Source of the DNA: Siphlonurus alternatus
Taxonomy: Eukaryota > Arthropoda > Insecta > Ephemeroptera > Siphlonuridae
DNA length: 64,000 nt
Direction: 5' to 3'
Assembly (NCBI GenBank): GCA_949825025.1
Contig: OX463786.1
Location: 10,344,387 to 10,408,386, forward strand
A model generated the notes under the pieces. The model did not search any database. It saw nothing but the letters and a program-made list of their open reading frames with translations, and had not been told where the DNA came from. Shown in pieces: positions 24,672-37,096 of this stretch; position 1 is the stretch's first letter; every line of letters begins with the position of its first letter. A program made the position numbers and the translations under genes.

Positions 24672-25985
24672 CATCAAATTACATAAAAATACCCGTCTGT
24701 GCTGGTATACCAATTTAATAATATACCAAGATACCTGTATATTAGTATAGGCCAAAAATCATAGTAGATGTAAATCATGTAATCAAGTTTAGGGGTATCA
24801 TCACAAGGTAAGACCTACCTGTCCACCAAGTTTCATCAAATATCAAAATCGCAAATTCTGCTCTCCCAATCCTTTCTTGTTAGTCCTCTTTGGTTTATTT
24901 ATTTTTAAAAATAAAATATATGCTATTGATTATATAGTGAAATAAATATTCAGGTACTAAAACGTAATCTATCACAGCAGGTGTCTATATAATTGTGAAT
25001 TTTGTTACTAAGAATACCATGGAAACTTAAGACAAGAAGATGGCCATTAATTAATAATATTAATGGGAGTTGTAATTTTTAAGTTATAATTAAAAGTGTT
25101 GTGAATTTTTGTTTCAACATTATTCTATCAAAATTTTCTTATTGATTTAAAATCTATAGACCCACTGCATATTAGTAGATATTATTTCAAACAAATATGA
25201 TAGTTCCTATGTGACCAAAAAAATTTTCTGATTAATAATAGTTATAATTTAAATTCCTTGCTATATAATGGCGCTAGAAACACAGCTTAATCATAACGTC
25301 CTAGAATTTCCTAGGAAGCTATGGCTTAATTCATAGTAACTATATATATTATTATATATTACTGAATAATACAAATGACTTTTTAGTGCACGTTATTGAT
25401 TCAATAATTACTTATAATTATACATTTTATATCATAGGTATGATGCATGCAAGTCTATTGATTTAAAAATATAAATTACATTTTCATGTATAATTTACTT
25501 ACGTAAGATATTGATTGTAATTATCCACACTAATTATCGTTAACGCCAGACACACGAAAATGAACACAATTTAAAAAAAAACTGTTCGTATATAGATTAT
25601 TTATATTTTAACTAATTAATACAATTATTAACAATTCTTATAACACGTTTCAATGCTATATCATTTCACTAAAATCCAGACACACTATATATAGTAGATG
25701 GCATTTCAAACAAAACTAACATAACCTATATTTAGATTAAAATTAAGTAATACTTTTTAGTGAGTATCAGTTCATAAGGCTTATATTTGTATACTATAAC
25801 ATGGTATTGAAGTTTTAAACGGTTCGAGGAATAGGAAACGCCTGTAGATTAGATAAACCTTTCAGCTGATAAGTATTGCAGGTTGCATAACTACTTAGGC
25901 GCTTTTACTTCGAAAAATGAACCATTTGTATAGAAAGCATAGGGTTCATAATTATCAATATTTATAAGTTTAAATCGATTATATA
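24672..25985. other. AT-rich intergenic
   Basis: A diverged hairpin at 25293-25324 (CATAACGTCCTAG ... CTAGGAAGCTATG) resembles the perfect one at 38781. TCAGCTGA at 25862. No gene. Confidence 0.4.
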
Positions 25986-26118
25986 CAGTCTAACAAGTGA
26001 GAGTTTTGCGCCTGAAAATTTCCGGAAGTGACGTATTTTCTTCAGACTTCCGATTGCTGGCCGGAACTACGTCACTTCCGGGAGTTTTCAGATGTAAATT
26101 CTCGCTTGTTGGACTTCA
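25986..26118. mobile_element. Palindromic MITE, CAGTCTAACAAG ends
   Basis: Arms CAGTCTAACAAGTGAGAG...TTTCCGGAAGTGACGTA and TACGTCACTTCCGGGAG...CTCGCTTGTTGGACTT fold back, with TA at both outer edges. The CAGTC start and TA flanks resemble Tc1/mariner-type non-autonomous elements. Confidence 0.7.
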
Positions 26119-26254
26119 TGTATAAATAATTACGAATACATTTTAAATGTTTCAATTTTATCAAAAATGTTAATTTTGTAATAGAGGAAATTTTATTTCT
26201 ATTTTATATCAAAATACAGTATAATAATAAATTAATAAAGATTTTCAAATTAAT

Positions 26255-26450
26255 TTCAAATTCAAATTTTTATTTCGATCATATAGGCTGTACAGCATGG
26301 ATCACATCAATTATTACATAAAATATGTAACATACTTAATTCTAATTAAAATTAGCCTAAATTTAATTAATTTAGACATATATACCCAAACAATAGTTAA
26401 AAATTAATATAATAATTAAAATTGTGTCATTTTAAACATCACATTGGCAC
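26255..26450 (-). mobile_element. 3' end of a non-LTR retrotransposon
   Basis: On the minus strand it runs through GTGATCCATGCTGTACAGCC and ATCGAAATAAAAATTTGAA, ending in a (TTTGAA)n-type tail. Same tail as 33195, 48061 and 48383. Only the 3' UTR remains. Confidence 0.75.
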
Positions 26451-27316
26451 CGTCTATTTGTCTACTATATATTGATGCAAACTTGTTTTACGTAAAATTT
26501 CTTTAATAAATATGTGTGCTTAATTTACGTTAAACAAAATTATAAATTAATATATCACATAAAATGCATAAATTATTAAGAAAATAAATTGCATGAAGCC
26601 TCAAAAACAATATATATCAGGGGGATATATGGCAAAAATAAGTGCAACGTTAAAATTAAATGCAAGAAAATATTTCGTTTAAAATTCTACGTAATTTATT
26701 ACGTTATACATGATAAATTTAATAAATAATGGAAAAATTATAACCTTCTAGAAAACAAAGGTTAAAATGATATAAAAAAAATCTAAAAATAAGTCTATAT
26801 TGACAAAATCTTGGTTATCTAATCTTTTTAGACTCCCGAGTCAGCTGATCTTTGGTTTTCCATTTATGTGGCCAGGTTGCAGTTAGCGTGAAGGTGATGA
26901 TACGTTATATAAACATTAGCGGGGAGATGCTAGGATATAGCAGATGTCTAGAGTGACCTACAGACCAAAATTTAGTCGTTGCTATGGAAACCAACCTGAA
27001 GATAACGAGAGAATATATAAACACGACATTTTATCAACAACTACTGAATAGGGAAAGTAAAAATTCAAAATATTAATATTTCGTTTTTATTTTTACTATA
27101 ACTGCAATGTAAAGTATGGCAATCATGAATGTATTGGTACAACACGTCATTACAAAAAAAATCAGTTGAAATTTAAGAAAAAAAAAAATAATAAATGAAA
27201 ATATTAAGAAAAATTTAAGCATTTTTTTTTTATTTCGTATAATATATAATAAAGCTGAATGTAAATTAATAAAAGAGTGCATTTTCCATATAATGTTTGA
27301 ATCTACATTTTTGAAG

Positions 27317-27318
<2 letters not shown>
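26451..27318. other. AT-rich with an X-box-like motif
   Basis: A GC-richer patch at 26835-27010 holds TCAGCTGA (26841) and GTTGCTATGGAAAC (26978-26991), close to the RFX X-box consensus. No gene is supported. Confidence 0.4.

Positions 27319-27370
<52 letters not shown>
27319..27370. repeat. (AT)n microsatellite
   Basis: About 50 bp of pure AT dinucleotides. Confidence 0.95.
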
Positions 27371-27373
<3 letters not shown>

Positions 27374-27899
27374 CACATTTTAATTCTAGTATTGTACTAC
27401 GATCATATCCTTACTGCAACATTGCATGTTATGTTTACAGTCATTGTTATGATTTATACGACAATCTTGTGAACTTCATTTTGTGTTTAAGTGTGTGAGA
27501 GGGATATCTCCCCACACCCCATTCCCCCATATACACATACAAATAGTAAATAATATTATGCATATCTTTGTACCGAAGGGACCATAAAAAATGTCTATTT
27601 GTTTACAAGATATCGGCAACGATGTATATTGTATTTGTGAAGTGAAGATCAGACGATGCTGCTTCTCTTATCACTCATACCTTGATGCCAAACGTCTTTT
27701 ATGACGTCACCCATATGTTATATTTTATAAATTATGGTCCCGCCGGTACCTTCAAACTAAATCAGGTAAGAATAAAGTTGTCCCGACAGAAAAGGAAATT
27801 AAATATTTTTTTTTTCAGAATGTTTTTATGATATGAAATTAATAATAAACTGTATACAGAACATTTTTAAATATAATGTTATATTATAATATAAATATT
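27371..27899. other. AT-rich, no gene seen
   Basis: TGACGTCA at 27702. No gene recognised. Confidence 0.4.
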
Positions 27900-28027
27900 G
27901 GGTGCGATTCACGAAGCAGTTAGCCAGGTTTCTAACCACGTTTAGCTTAACCACGTTTAACTAGGGTGGTTTAACACGTAAAACAGGTATAGTTAAACGT
28001 AGTTAAACTGCTTCGTGAATCGCGACC
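27900..28027. mobile_element. GGGTGCGATTCAC MITE
   Basis: Ends GGGTGCGATTCACGAAGC and CTTCGTGAATCGCGACC; flanked by ATT on both sides (27897-27899, 28028-28030). About 128 bp, with part of the right arm lost compared with 12492. Confidence 0.85.
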
Positions 28028-29403
28028 ATTATTGATATAGATGTATTATATATTATATTTCATTTGTAAACGAATTACAGAGCCTTTAGTTATAATATTT
28101 TATAAAGAATTATAGATCATTGTTATTTTTTTATCTGATAATGAATTATTGTTCTAAAACTCGTCACTCCTGACTGAGCTAACGATGTTATTTATATTTA
28201 GTTGTCATAGCAACCATCTGATTACCAGGAAATGAAGAGGAAAACAATTTTTCAATTGCGACTATACTTGCATATAATGTCACGTACATTCAATGTTTAC
28301 TGGAAAATCTGGAAATTGATCACATTTATCATAATATGTAAAACCAGTAAAACAGTAAATAAGAATTTATATCAAGAATTATAAGTACTTAATAATGTCT
28401 ATAATAAATTATATAACGAATAACAATTATTTTTTTTATATATAATAATATATATACATATAAAATTTTTCCCTCTACTTTCTTTTAATACTAATGTTAT
28501 TAGTTTATGCACTTGTCACATGTTATTATATAATAATATGTTATAGTTTATTTTAACTTCCAGACTTGGTATATATATGTTGGCATCCAAAGCCGAAGTC
28601 GGCTCCCGAAGTCGGCTTTGGGTGCTAACATATTCACCGCGCTGCTTGAGATTGTACTGTTTAGGGTTTTGTCTGCATGTCCATTCTTACCAAGATGGTC
28701 AGTCATAGCTTACAGCAGCACCATATGATATATTATAGTAAATAATACCATCGCTAAAATCACGAAGGAATTGATGATTTGATTGTTGCCATTAAGGATG
28801 CCATTTGAGGATGCCATTAATTGCTAATATTCTTTAGCAAACCAGGTATTTGAGTAAGTTATAATACGCCAAATATTATATTAATTAAACACGCATTCAA
28901 TCAATTCAACCTATTAGTAATAATATTATAATTGTCAAAATGTATAAAAAAAGACGTTTTTTTTTTTTTTTAACAAACTATTTTTATTATGTTTAAATTT
29001 CATCCTACATCAAATGATAATCACAAATTTACTTCGATATTTTAAGACAACGTAATTAGCATGTCACGCAAGCCCATCAGCTGTTTTTTGTTGGCATGAC
29101 AACCAACAGATTGGATTTACCAAGAAGTAAATGAGGAAAATGAATCACGTGTTCAAGTGGCAGTGGGGATTTTACGTAACGTAAAAAACAATTTGAATAA
29201 TTTTTATTAATCTGAGGTCATAATTTATTTTTATTAAATTTACATTACCCTAATCAGGATCTCTATTTTTATTTTTTTTATTACATATATTCAGAACATA
29301 CTATATACTGATTGCCCATTTCCACTATTTTTTTCCCCTTAATAGTTTTCTATACTTCTATAATACAAAACTAATTATTATTTACATCATGATTTTTTTA
29401 TAA
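28028..29403. other. AT-rich with paralogous X-box-like patches and a hairpin
   Basis: GTTGTCATAGCAAC (28201-28214) and GTTGGCATGACAAC (29090-29103) lie in two alignable patches that both continue into AAATGA(A)GAGGAAAA. A hairpin with 19-bp arms (17 matching) lies at 28578-28596 / 28612-28630, built on AAAGCCGA / TCGGCTTT. No gene. Confidence 0.45.
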
Positions 29404-29701
29404 TGGAGTATCGAGATCATTTTTTTATTGCAGAAATGGATAGAGGGTGCAAAGTTATATATGCTACCTTGATTTTTTTTCAGATTTTTAAGAGCTCGGG
29501 AACTATTTTTAAAAAATTATTGAAAGTTCTTTTTGTGACGTCACGAGACGCCGCTCCTTAAGATAAACAATTTTTTATCTTCAATAATTTTTTAAAAATA
29601 GTTCCCGGTTTCTAAAATATCTGGAAAAAATCAGGGTAGCATAACTTTGCTGCACCCTCTATCCATTTCTGCAATAAAAAAAAGTGAGGTCGATACTCTA
29701 T
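29404..29701. mobile_element. GAGTATCGACC foldback element
   Basis: Begins TGGAGTATCGAGATC and ends GTCGATACTCTA; the core carries GTGACGTCACGAGACGCCGC. Partly deleted in the right half of the core compared with 41570. Confidence 0.8.
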
Positions 29702-31440
29702 TGTTACAATTACAGTTGTTAGTGTTGTTACACGTAAAAACATATAAATAATTTTTGATTATATTATTTTAAGTAAAAAATATGTAAAATAAATTGCTGA
29801 TATTGAGTACACATTACATTGGGGGAATTTTAGAAGCAATTTTAAATAACTTTTCAGTTTTGACTATTAAATTGTAACTATTATTATTATATAATACAAA
29901 TAAACAATGAAAAAATAAGTAAAATGTTCACGGGACAAACTTTATAAGAAATATAAAAGAATGAAATTTTGTTTAAATTTATTCATTATTTATTGGTATC
30001 CTGACATTGGAATTGAACTTTAAAGGAAAAGTGAAGAAGATATATTTAATGTTTATGTGCTAACGGTAAATAAGTACTTATCTAAACGGTTTACGCAATA
30101 TTGTCACTTTTCTTCCTTATTCAAATGAATAATAAATGTTAGGAAATACCATCAGACATTTATGCAAACAAAGTACCAGCTGAAATGTTATTAGATATAC
30201 ATTATGTTGATTCTGAGAGTGTTTTTAGTTTTTATAAGGAGTCTATCATAGATCACTTTAGCTTAAGCACTACCATTTTTTTTTGTCCCACGTTATATCA
30301 TGTGTGTTCAAAATTTTTTCTCACTTTTTTTTTTTTTCTTGTAGACAGAAATATATATTGCTGGGTACATATTAACTTAGGATTTGCAGTTTTCTTCGAG
30401 CAATTTTTTATACTTTTTTTCCCACTTTTATAGAAGCGTTGGAGTCGCGTCGACTCCCCACCCTCGCACCCCTCGGTATTGCTAGTGTTAAGAGTATACT
30501 AATATTAATAATTTAATTAATACACAATAAGAACAGATTATTTTAAAATTGATCAAGGAAAGCTGTTGAACAATTACCACATATTTTAGTAATGATTTTT
30601 TTATTTTTTTATGTTCATCTTCTTTCATGGTATGCATATTGCATTCTTGTAACAAAAAAAAGGAGTTCTAAGATGCTATGCATTGATGCTGCAATGGAAG
30701 GCGAATAGAATAAAAGCTAGCTCTTCTAGACTCCTGTAACTCCTATTTATATTAATACACTGTATTATTCAAATCTTTCTGTATATACGTATTATTTATT
30801 AAAATATTGGATCGCGTTTTTTTTTTTTTTTTTTTTTTTTTTACTATTGTAATTATTATACAACTAGTATATAATAATTAAGCTACATTGTTAGAAAATT
30901 TTATGTCAACTTATTTGAAAAAAAACAACACTCCCCACCCTAATATTTAGGGCTAAAAATAAAAATTATAAATAAACGTTTAACTATTTTAAAGATTTTA
31001 ATGCCAAAACAATAATTTCTATTCTTTTTATTTTTTTTTTTACATACGTTTAGATAGGACGAAGAGAACACCGCAAAATAAGCTGACTTGAAGCCTCTAT
31101 TTCAGCTGCATATTTAATATTGGTACAAAGTAATAGACACAGTACATTTCACGCTAATAGTTAACGCACACTAAAACCGAATAGCAAGAAATTTATTATT
31201 TAACTAAACTATAAGCTTGAAAAAATTCCCATGTATGATGAAAACACGTACTAAATTTAACTCTCGTTTTTCATGGAAGATAAAAGTATTTGACTTTAGC
31301 GTATAAATTAATATTAATGTCCTTAAATAGAAATGGACCAAAACGTTTCAGCACTTTGAATTTTGTATGATCTCATGGGAAATATACTCACTACTTATCA
31401 TTATAATTAAATGCTAATATGATATAAAATAGTGGCACTC

Positions 31441-31444
<4 letters not shown>
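29702..31444. other. AT-rich intergenic, no gene seen
   Basis: Low-complexity sequence with a poly-T run (30819-30841). Short frames are F-rich chance frames. Confidence 0.4.

Positions 31445-31511
<67 letters not shown>
31445..31511. repeat. (CT)n microsatellite
   Basis: Uninterrupted CT dinucleotides. Confidence 0.95.
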
Positions 31512-31513
<2 letters not shown>

Positions 31514-32554
31514 ATCCAAATCTTACACTGACTCAAAGTTATACAAATAATTACATTATGACGTACAAAAATGAATAAAAATAATTAATTCAAGTCTCCT
31601 TCCCCTTTTCTAAAACTGCAATGTTTATGTTTACAAAAATATTACTTACACTTTTCATTGTTAAATTATACAACGTTTAAATCTTGAAAATTACTACACG
31701 TTTAACGCATTTGAAATCTTTAAAATTTACCACACGTTTACTCTCACTTAAAAAATGTTGATTGACGTCAATGCTTTTCAATACAATAGAAAAATCATTT
31801 AAAAAAAATCATAAGTTACGTCATTGTATAACACATGGAGAATATATAAGATCTAAATTTTAATGTTAAATAATACAAATTTGAACCTTATTTTTATTGA
31901 AGGATAATTTTTGGGATTTTCCTTTTTATTAGGAGGAAATTATTCAGCAATAAGTTTTCTATGAATAGCAAAATCTAATATTAAAATAATGTATGCAAAG
32001 TTATATTTAAATATTACTATGTATAGATTGAACAGGTTTTTATAAAGTTTTTTTGCTCATGCATAATTATATAATTAGAAATTATCTAATATTTATTTTA
32101 TCCGGTGTACGGCATTCCATTGCGTGGGTATTGTAAAAGTAAAAAAAAAATAAGATGAAAATAATTTCTATTTCTTTGAAGTTGCTACTGGCATATATAA
32201 ATTTACATAAAATTTACTTTTATTTTTTAAAAGTTATATAAATATTTTAATAAATACTTTGTTTTAAATTATATCAAGGTTAAAAAAAAGTAAAAATATT
32301 TGCAGATGTTGAATAAATTTTCTGCTAGTGGGAATTTCCGGTGATTAAATTTGTTTATTTATAAACATTTAATGATGACATGGCATAATCTTAAACTTTT
32401 TTATTATTATTATTTAGACACCTGGGGACTAGCCTATAACTATAGTCAGATTGTTTATATAATTATGAAAAATATAATTAATTATTAAAATTCATTTTAT
32501 AAAACTTTTCATTAAATAATATATTGCTAACTCATTGTATATTTTCAGATTTTA
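31512..32554. other. AT-rich, no gene seen
   Basis: TGACGTCA at 31763. No gene or repeat recognised. Confidence 0.4.
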
Positions 32555-33090
32555 ATTTTTTTTTATTTTCTTTATTAAACCACAACTGGGCACATCTACT
32601 CAATAGCACTTAATGGGGGGCATTCACAAAAGGCATTTAAACCCCCAATTTAGTCTAAATTTTTATCCCTGGTGCTAAACATGGTGCTAAACCAGAGGCT
32701 AACAATGTTAAGCTCCTAGTTTAGCACTAATAAGGATAAAAATCAAGGCTAAAGTTGGGGTTAATGTACTTTGTAAATGCTCACTAAATATTCCCTTCTG
32801 AAGACCATACTTTTCTGTGCCATGTTTCACGGGGGGTTTAAGCGGAACGGGGTTAGCCATGGTCTTGTAATCCATCTTAGTACTTACTTGTGACTTAGGG
32901 AAACGTGGAAACCTCAGCCAAGATGGACGCTACAGCTTTTGTCAATGAACCGGAAAAGCAATGGTCCAAAGCCAGGGGAACTACATGGTGGAAAAGCGTA
33001 ACAATTTACCTCTGGGTGTGAAACATGATTTTTGTTGCAAATGATCACCAATCCAACTACTAATCATACTCGGCGTTGCTTTACTTTATT
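32555..33090 (-). mobile_element. 5S rRNA-derived SINE interrupted by a MITE
   Basis: SINE sequence on both sides of 32615-32784: the tail (TTTATTAAACC...) to the left, the conserved body (GGGAAACGTGGAAACCTCA) and degraded 5S part (ATCACCAATCCAACTACTAA, GGCGTTGC) to the right. The 5' terminus is truncated near 33090. Confidence 0.75.
32615..32784. mobile_element. MITE nested in a SINE
   Basis: Ends GGGGGGCATTCACAAA and TTTGTAAATGCTCAC; internal GGTGCTAAAC and CTAGTTTAGC(A) arms are inverted. TAA stands on both sides, as expected for a 3-bp target duplication. Related to 5928-6066. Confidence 0.7.
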
Positions 33091-33194
33091 GAGTCATTTT
33101 TATTACGACTGCAATCATTCGTTATAAAATTTATTTAATAAAATGATCTTTCATTAACCCGAGTGGAGCCGGAAATGCACGAATAAAACTCGAT

Positions 33195-33500
33195 TCAAAT
33201 TCAAATTCAAATTCAAATTTTTATTTCGATCATAGGCTGTACAGCATGGATCACGTCAATTATTACAATAAATATGTAACATACTTAATTCTAATTAAAA
33301 TTAGCCTAAATTTAATAAATTTAAACACATATACCCAAACAATATTTAAAATATATATGATCTATAAAATTAATACAATAATTAAAATTGTGTCCTTTTA
33401 AACATCACATTAGCACCATAATATATTTAATACACAACTTTTAAATTCAATTAAAAGTCTATACATCTTGACAAAATAATTGGTTATTTTAACAATTTAC
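33195..33500 (-). mobile_element. 3' end of a non-LTR retrotransposon
   Basis: On the minus strand it matches 48383-48643 along most of its length, ending CCTATGATCGAAATAAA then (TTTGAA)n. Only 3' UTR, no reverse transcriptase frame. Confidence 0.75.
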
Positions 33501-33685
33501 TAGTAGTAAATTAGTTATTTAAAAAGCACTTTTGCATAAATTGTCATATATTCACATAATTCAATTCAGGATTCAACCTGGCTATTATGATTTGCTCCGA
33601 CAGGAGTATATTTGTAGTATAATAGGTTTGGTCGTAAATACACGATCAGAAATAATTATTTTTGATGAAATAAAAAATATTTTAT

Positions 33686-34040
33686 TTAAGGGTAAGGTAA
33701 CGCCACCAATGTTAAAAAAAATCCCTGTCACAAAAATTCTGAAACAAATTTAAAATGTTCTCCTCTACACCCCCTATCAGTACCTAAAATATCAGGTATA
33801 CAAATACGATCTAGTTTTTGAGTTATAAATTTTTAAAGTTGACTACTTTAACATGGAGAAATGAAACTCCCATGTTAAATTGGTCAACTTTAAAAATTCA
33901 TAACTCAAAAACTAGATCGTATTTGTATACCTGATATTTTAGCTACTGATAGGGGGTATAGAGGAGAACATTTTAAATTTTTTTCAGAATTTTTGTGAGA
34001 GGGATTTTTTTTAACATTGGTGGCGTTACCTTACCCTTAA
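33686..34040. mobile_element. Long foldback element TTAAGGGTAAGG, copy 2
   Basis: Same structure as 10908-11260, with arms of about 165 bp and TTAA at both ends. The central asymmetry (GGAGAAATGAAACTCC) runs in the opposite direction to copy 1. Non-coding. Confidence 0.85.
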
Positions 34041-35399
34041 ATAACTATTTAAATATTTTTTTATTTTTGTACATGGAACATAAGGATTGTCAATAACAAT
34101 AATCGATTATTTCTTAGTATATTTGCCAACAGACCTATTATTATATATATCTCTTTTATCACGGAAATAGGAAAGAATCGCCCACAATACCAAAAATATA
34201 TTACGCGTATTTAGCGTGTTAAGCTTAATCTTCTAATGTTCACCAAATTTTTGCATTTCAATCATGACATGGCTAAATTTTTATTTACAATTATAGAGTA
34301 TATTACAATATACTCTATAATTAAAATATATTTAATTATATAGTATTATACTACTTTTTTATTACATTAAAATAATAATTGCTGTTAAGTGTATCGACAT
34401 GTTTATATTGATTTAGGGTGCACGATTGAATTTTCTGATCAACTCTAAAAAATTCTTAGTTGAAACGGAAATAGATTTTTTTTCTAATTGGTTGAGAGTT
34501 TCAATCGCTGACTTCCGGGCAATCGTGTTCATAGCCTATAAGGGTATGTCCTAGGGATATCTTAGGTTATCCAACCTTATAGAATGAGAGGAGACTGTAT
34601 TAATACAAGGTTACTAGGATATGTTTGTAGCCTTGTGTTATGTACTGGTATTCACCTGTTATACATAGGGAGGATGGGATAGTAAAACATGGAAAAATAG
34701 TCGACACCAAGGTGGACTTTAGTATCTGTCATGTAAATTGTTTTAGTTGATTTATATTCTATTTGCAAAACAACTACATACTTTATCTAACACAAATCTA
34801 ATTTAAAGGGGGAAAAGATTTCAGAGACACCTGTGGGATTTTACCATGTCTGCAAGCATGGCTCAAGCTGTTTTTCTTACTTTTAAAATAATGTAAAGAT
34901 ATATGAAGTAGTTAATAAAACTTTATATATATTGTTGGATTAAATGGTATACTGAGTTTTCTTAAAATTCATTCTCAAAAAAATAACACTGTAAGCATGA
35001 CATCAGCTAAAATTGCAAGTTGTTTATATAGTTTATAAACATGCAATTAAAGGCATGCATGATACCTATAATTATAAATATCTACAGAAATAGTTTATCC
35101 AGGGTTATTATTATTATAATGATAATATTTTAAATTTTAACACGCGTAACCTTATGAACTGCATGAAATTTGAAAAAACCTGGATAACTCCCTTCATAAA
35201 TCGAGCCCATAATAATATTTTTACCTTATATTATAAAAATAATACTTCTAAAAACCAACAGGTAATAAAATAATACTGTAAAGGGTTAACTGCACCAGGT
35301 AAAGTAAGGTAGCGTCGATGCATAGACGCTTCTATAAGTAGCTTCTAAAATCAATTGTGTAACTTCAAAGTACGCACCGACGCGTTATGGCGTGTCTGG
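34041..35399. other. AT-rich, no gene seen
   Basis: A GC-richer stretch at 34430-34850 has weak inverted ends (CACGATTG / CAATCGTG, 34431-34527) but no frame. A right-end relic of a GGATAACTC...GAGCCC element lies at 35170-35213. Confidence 0.35.
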
Positions 35400-35565
35400 G
35401 GGTAGAAGCTGAGAGGGTGGTAGCTAAGAGGGTGGTCCATTATTATAATCTTTGCAATGGGAGTCAAGGTCAGGTTAGCGAAGTCTGTAGGGCGGCGTAG
35501 ACACAAAGCTTGTCAACTTCTGTCACTAAATCAGAAAGAAGAGGCTTGCCACGCGTAACCGTCCG
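35400..35565 (+). repeat. GC-richer flank repeat, copy 1
   Basis: Shares AGCTAAGAGGGTGGTCCA, GTCAAGG, GACACAAAGCTTGTCA and GCGCG-type motifs, in the same order, with 38040-38165. The two copies lie on either side of the retrotransposon. Contains TCAAGGTCA (35464-35472). No frame. Confidence 0.5.
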
Positions 35566-35619
35566 TTTGTGATGTTGTGGGAAATCTGGGTGAAGTACGG
35601 CGAAATGTTACTGAGTTTA

Positions 35620-35665
35620 CATTTTAAAAATCAAATTTTTATTTCGATCAAAGTTACAGGTTACA
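35620..35665 (-). mobile_element. Antisense 3' tail of a non-LTR retrotransposon
   Basis: AAATTTTTATTTCGATC then AGGTTACAGCA: the inverse of the 3' terminus seen at 48061-48192. It ends within about 30 bases of the sense reverse transcriptase frame. Confidence 0.6.
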
Positions 35666-35686
35666 GCATTTGTTATTAGCATATCA

Positions 35687-37096
35687 GTGGTAACAAGTAT
35701 ATGTATTAGATTCGATCTCATTAAGACTGATGTAGCAAACTATAGACCTATAAGTCTACTCTCTGTGTTCTCTAAATTATTTGAACAAGCATTTCTGATA
35801 AAATTCCTGCCTTTTTTAGAACAAAATCAAGTCCTATCAGAATTTCAACACGGATTCCGTAAAAATAAATCTACGGAAACAGCTATGTTTCAATTAATTG
35901 ACAGTTTATTAGAGAGTATAGATAACAAAAAGCAAACTGCTGGAATTTTCTTGGATCTGTCTAAAGCATTCGATATGGTTGAACATGAAATTTTGTTAAA
36001 TAAACTTTATAAATATGGAATCAGAGGACAAAGCCTCAACTGGATAAAATCTTTTCTTGAAAATAGGACACAGACAGTAGAAATACCTTCCATTATAACT
36101 AATAATATGGTTAAATGTTACTCTGAGGAGAAAACACTTGTATACGGCCTTCCGCAGGGCACTTGTCTGGCACCGATACTTTTCATATTATACATAAATG
36201 ATTTGCCTTTAATTATAGATCACAGCAACTGTATGTCTGTGGAATATGCTGATGATTCTAATTTAAAAATAACTGGTGAAAATAATAATGTACTCATAAA
36301 TAACATAATAAGTTCAATTGAAAAGGTTAAAGTTTATTTTAATAATCTTGGTTTAATACTTAATGTCAATAAAACAGAAATTTTGCAGTTTCAGAATATT
36401 AAAAATAAAAACTCAACAATCACATCAGTTTCTGCAGCTGATCAATATATCACACTTAAAAACAATACAAAATTCTTGGGTATAATTGTTGATGAAAATT
36501 TGAGATGGATAGATCATATAGACTATATTTGTAAAAAACTCTCCTCAGTAATTTTTGCTATTGGTGAACTGAGGCATGAATGTGAAGTTGAATGTTTAAA
36601 AACTTTATACTACTCAAATTTTTATTCACTTTTGAAATATGGCATCATTTGTTGGGGATATTCTCCTGATTTTAATAGACTGTTTAAACTACAGAAAAAA
36701 GTAATACGTCTCATGTATTTTGTAAAGAGGAGGTATTCTTGTATAAATCTATTTAAAAATAATGAAATTTTGACACTGCCAAGTATTCTTATCTTTGAAA
36801 GTGTAAGCTATGTTAAAAAGAATATGGATGTTTTTAAACAGCATGAAGTAAATCATGGTCATAATACAAGAAACTTAAAACATGTGATAGCACCCAAATG
36901 GTGCAGACTTAATATGTACAAGAACGGTCCGTTTCTTAGCTGCCTCCGATTATATAATAAGTTACCAAGTAAGATTAAATGTATTGGAAATGTGAAATTA
37001 TTTCAAACAGCTGTGAAAAAAATGTTAATTGACAAGTGCTTTTATAGTGTGCAGAAATACTTGGACTATGACTTTAATGATATCATTGTTAATTGA
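35687..37096 (+). CDS. Reverse transcriptase of a non-LTR retrotransposon (truncated ORF2)
   Basis: RNA-dependent DNA polymerase that copies element RNA at the target site. A 469-residue open frame starts inside the RT domain: NYRPISLL at 18-25, HGFRKNKST at 55-63, catalytic Asp in FLDLSKAFD (88-96), GLPQG at 154-158, ILYINDL around 167-173, and the catalytic YADD at 187-190. The thumb-like FLGIIVDENLRW block and a C-terminal domain follow to a TGA stop. The usual upstream endonuclease (several hundred residues) is missing and the first ~12 residues look like flanking sequence, so the stated ATG is not the native start. No frameshift or stop interrupts the frame, which suggests a fairly recent insertion. 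Base composition is richer in GC than its neighbours. Clade: Jockey/CR1 group; not resolved further by eye. Confidence 0.9.
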   Translation: MVTSICIRFDLIKTDVANYRPISLLSVFSKLFEQAFLIKFLPFLEQNQVLSEFQHGFRKNKSTETAMFQLIDSLLESIDNKKQTAGIFLDLSKAFDMVEHEILLNKLYKYGIRGQSLNWIKSFLENRTQTVEIPSIITNNMVKCYSEEKTLVYGLPQGTCLAPILFILYINDLPLIIDHSNCMSVEYADDSNLKITGENNNVLINNIISSIEKVKVYFNNLGLILNVNKTEILQFQNIKNKNSTITSVSAADQYITLKNNTKFLGIIVDENLRWIDHIDYICKKLSSVIFAIGELRHECEVECLKTLYYSNFYSLLKYGIICWGYSPDFNRLFKLQKKVIRLMYFVKRRYSCINLFKNNEILTLPSILIFESVSYVKKNMDVFKQHEVNHGHNTRNLKHVIAPKWCRLNMYKNGPFLSCLRLYNKLPSKIKCIGNVKLFQTAVKKMLIDKCFYSVQKYLDYDFNDIIVN

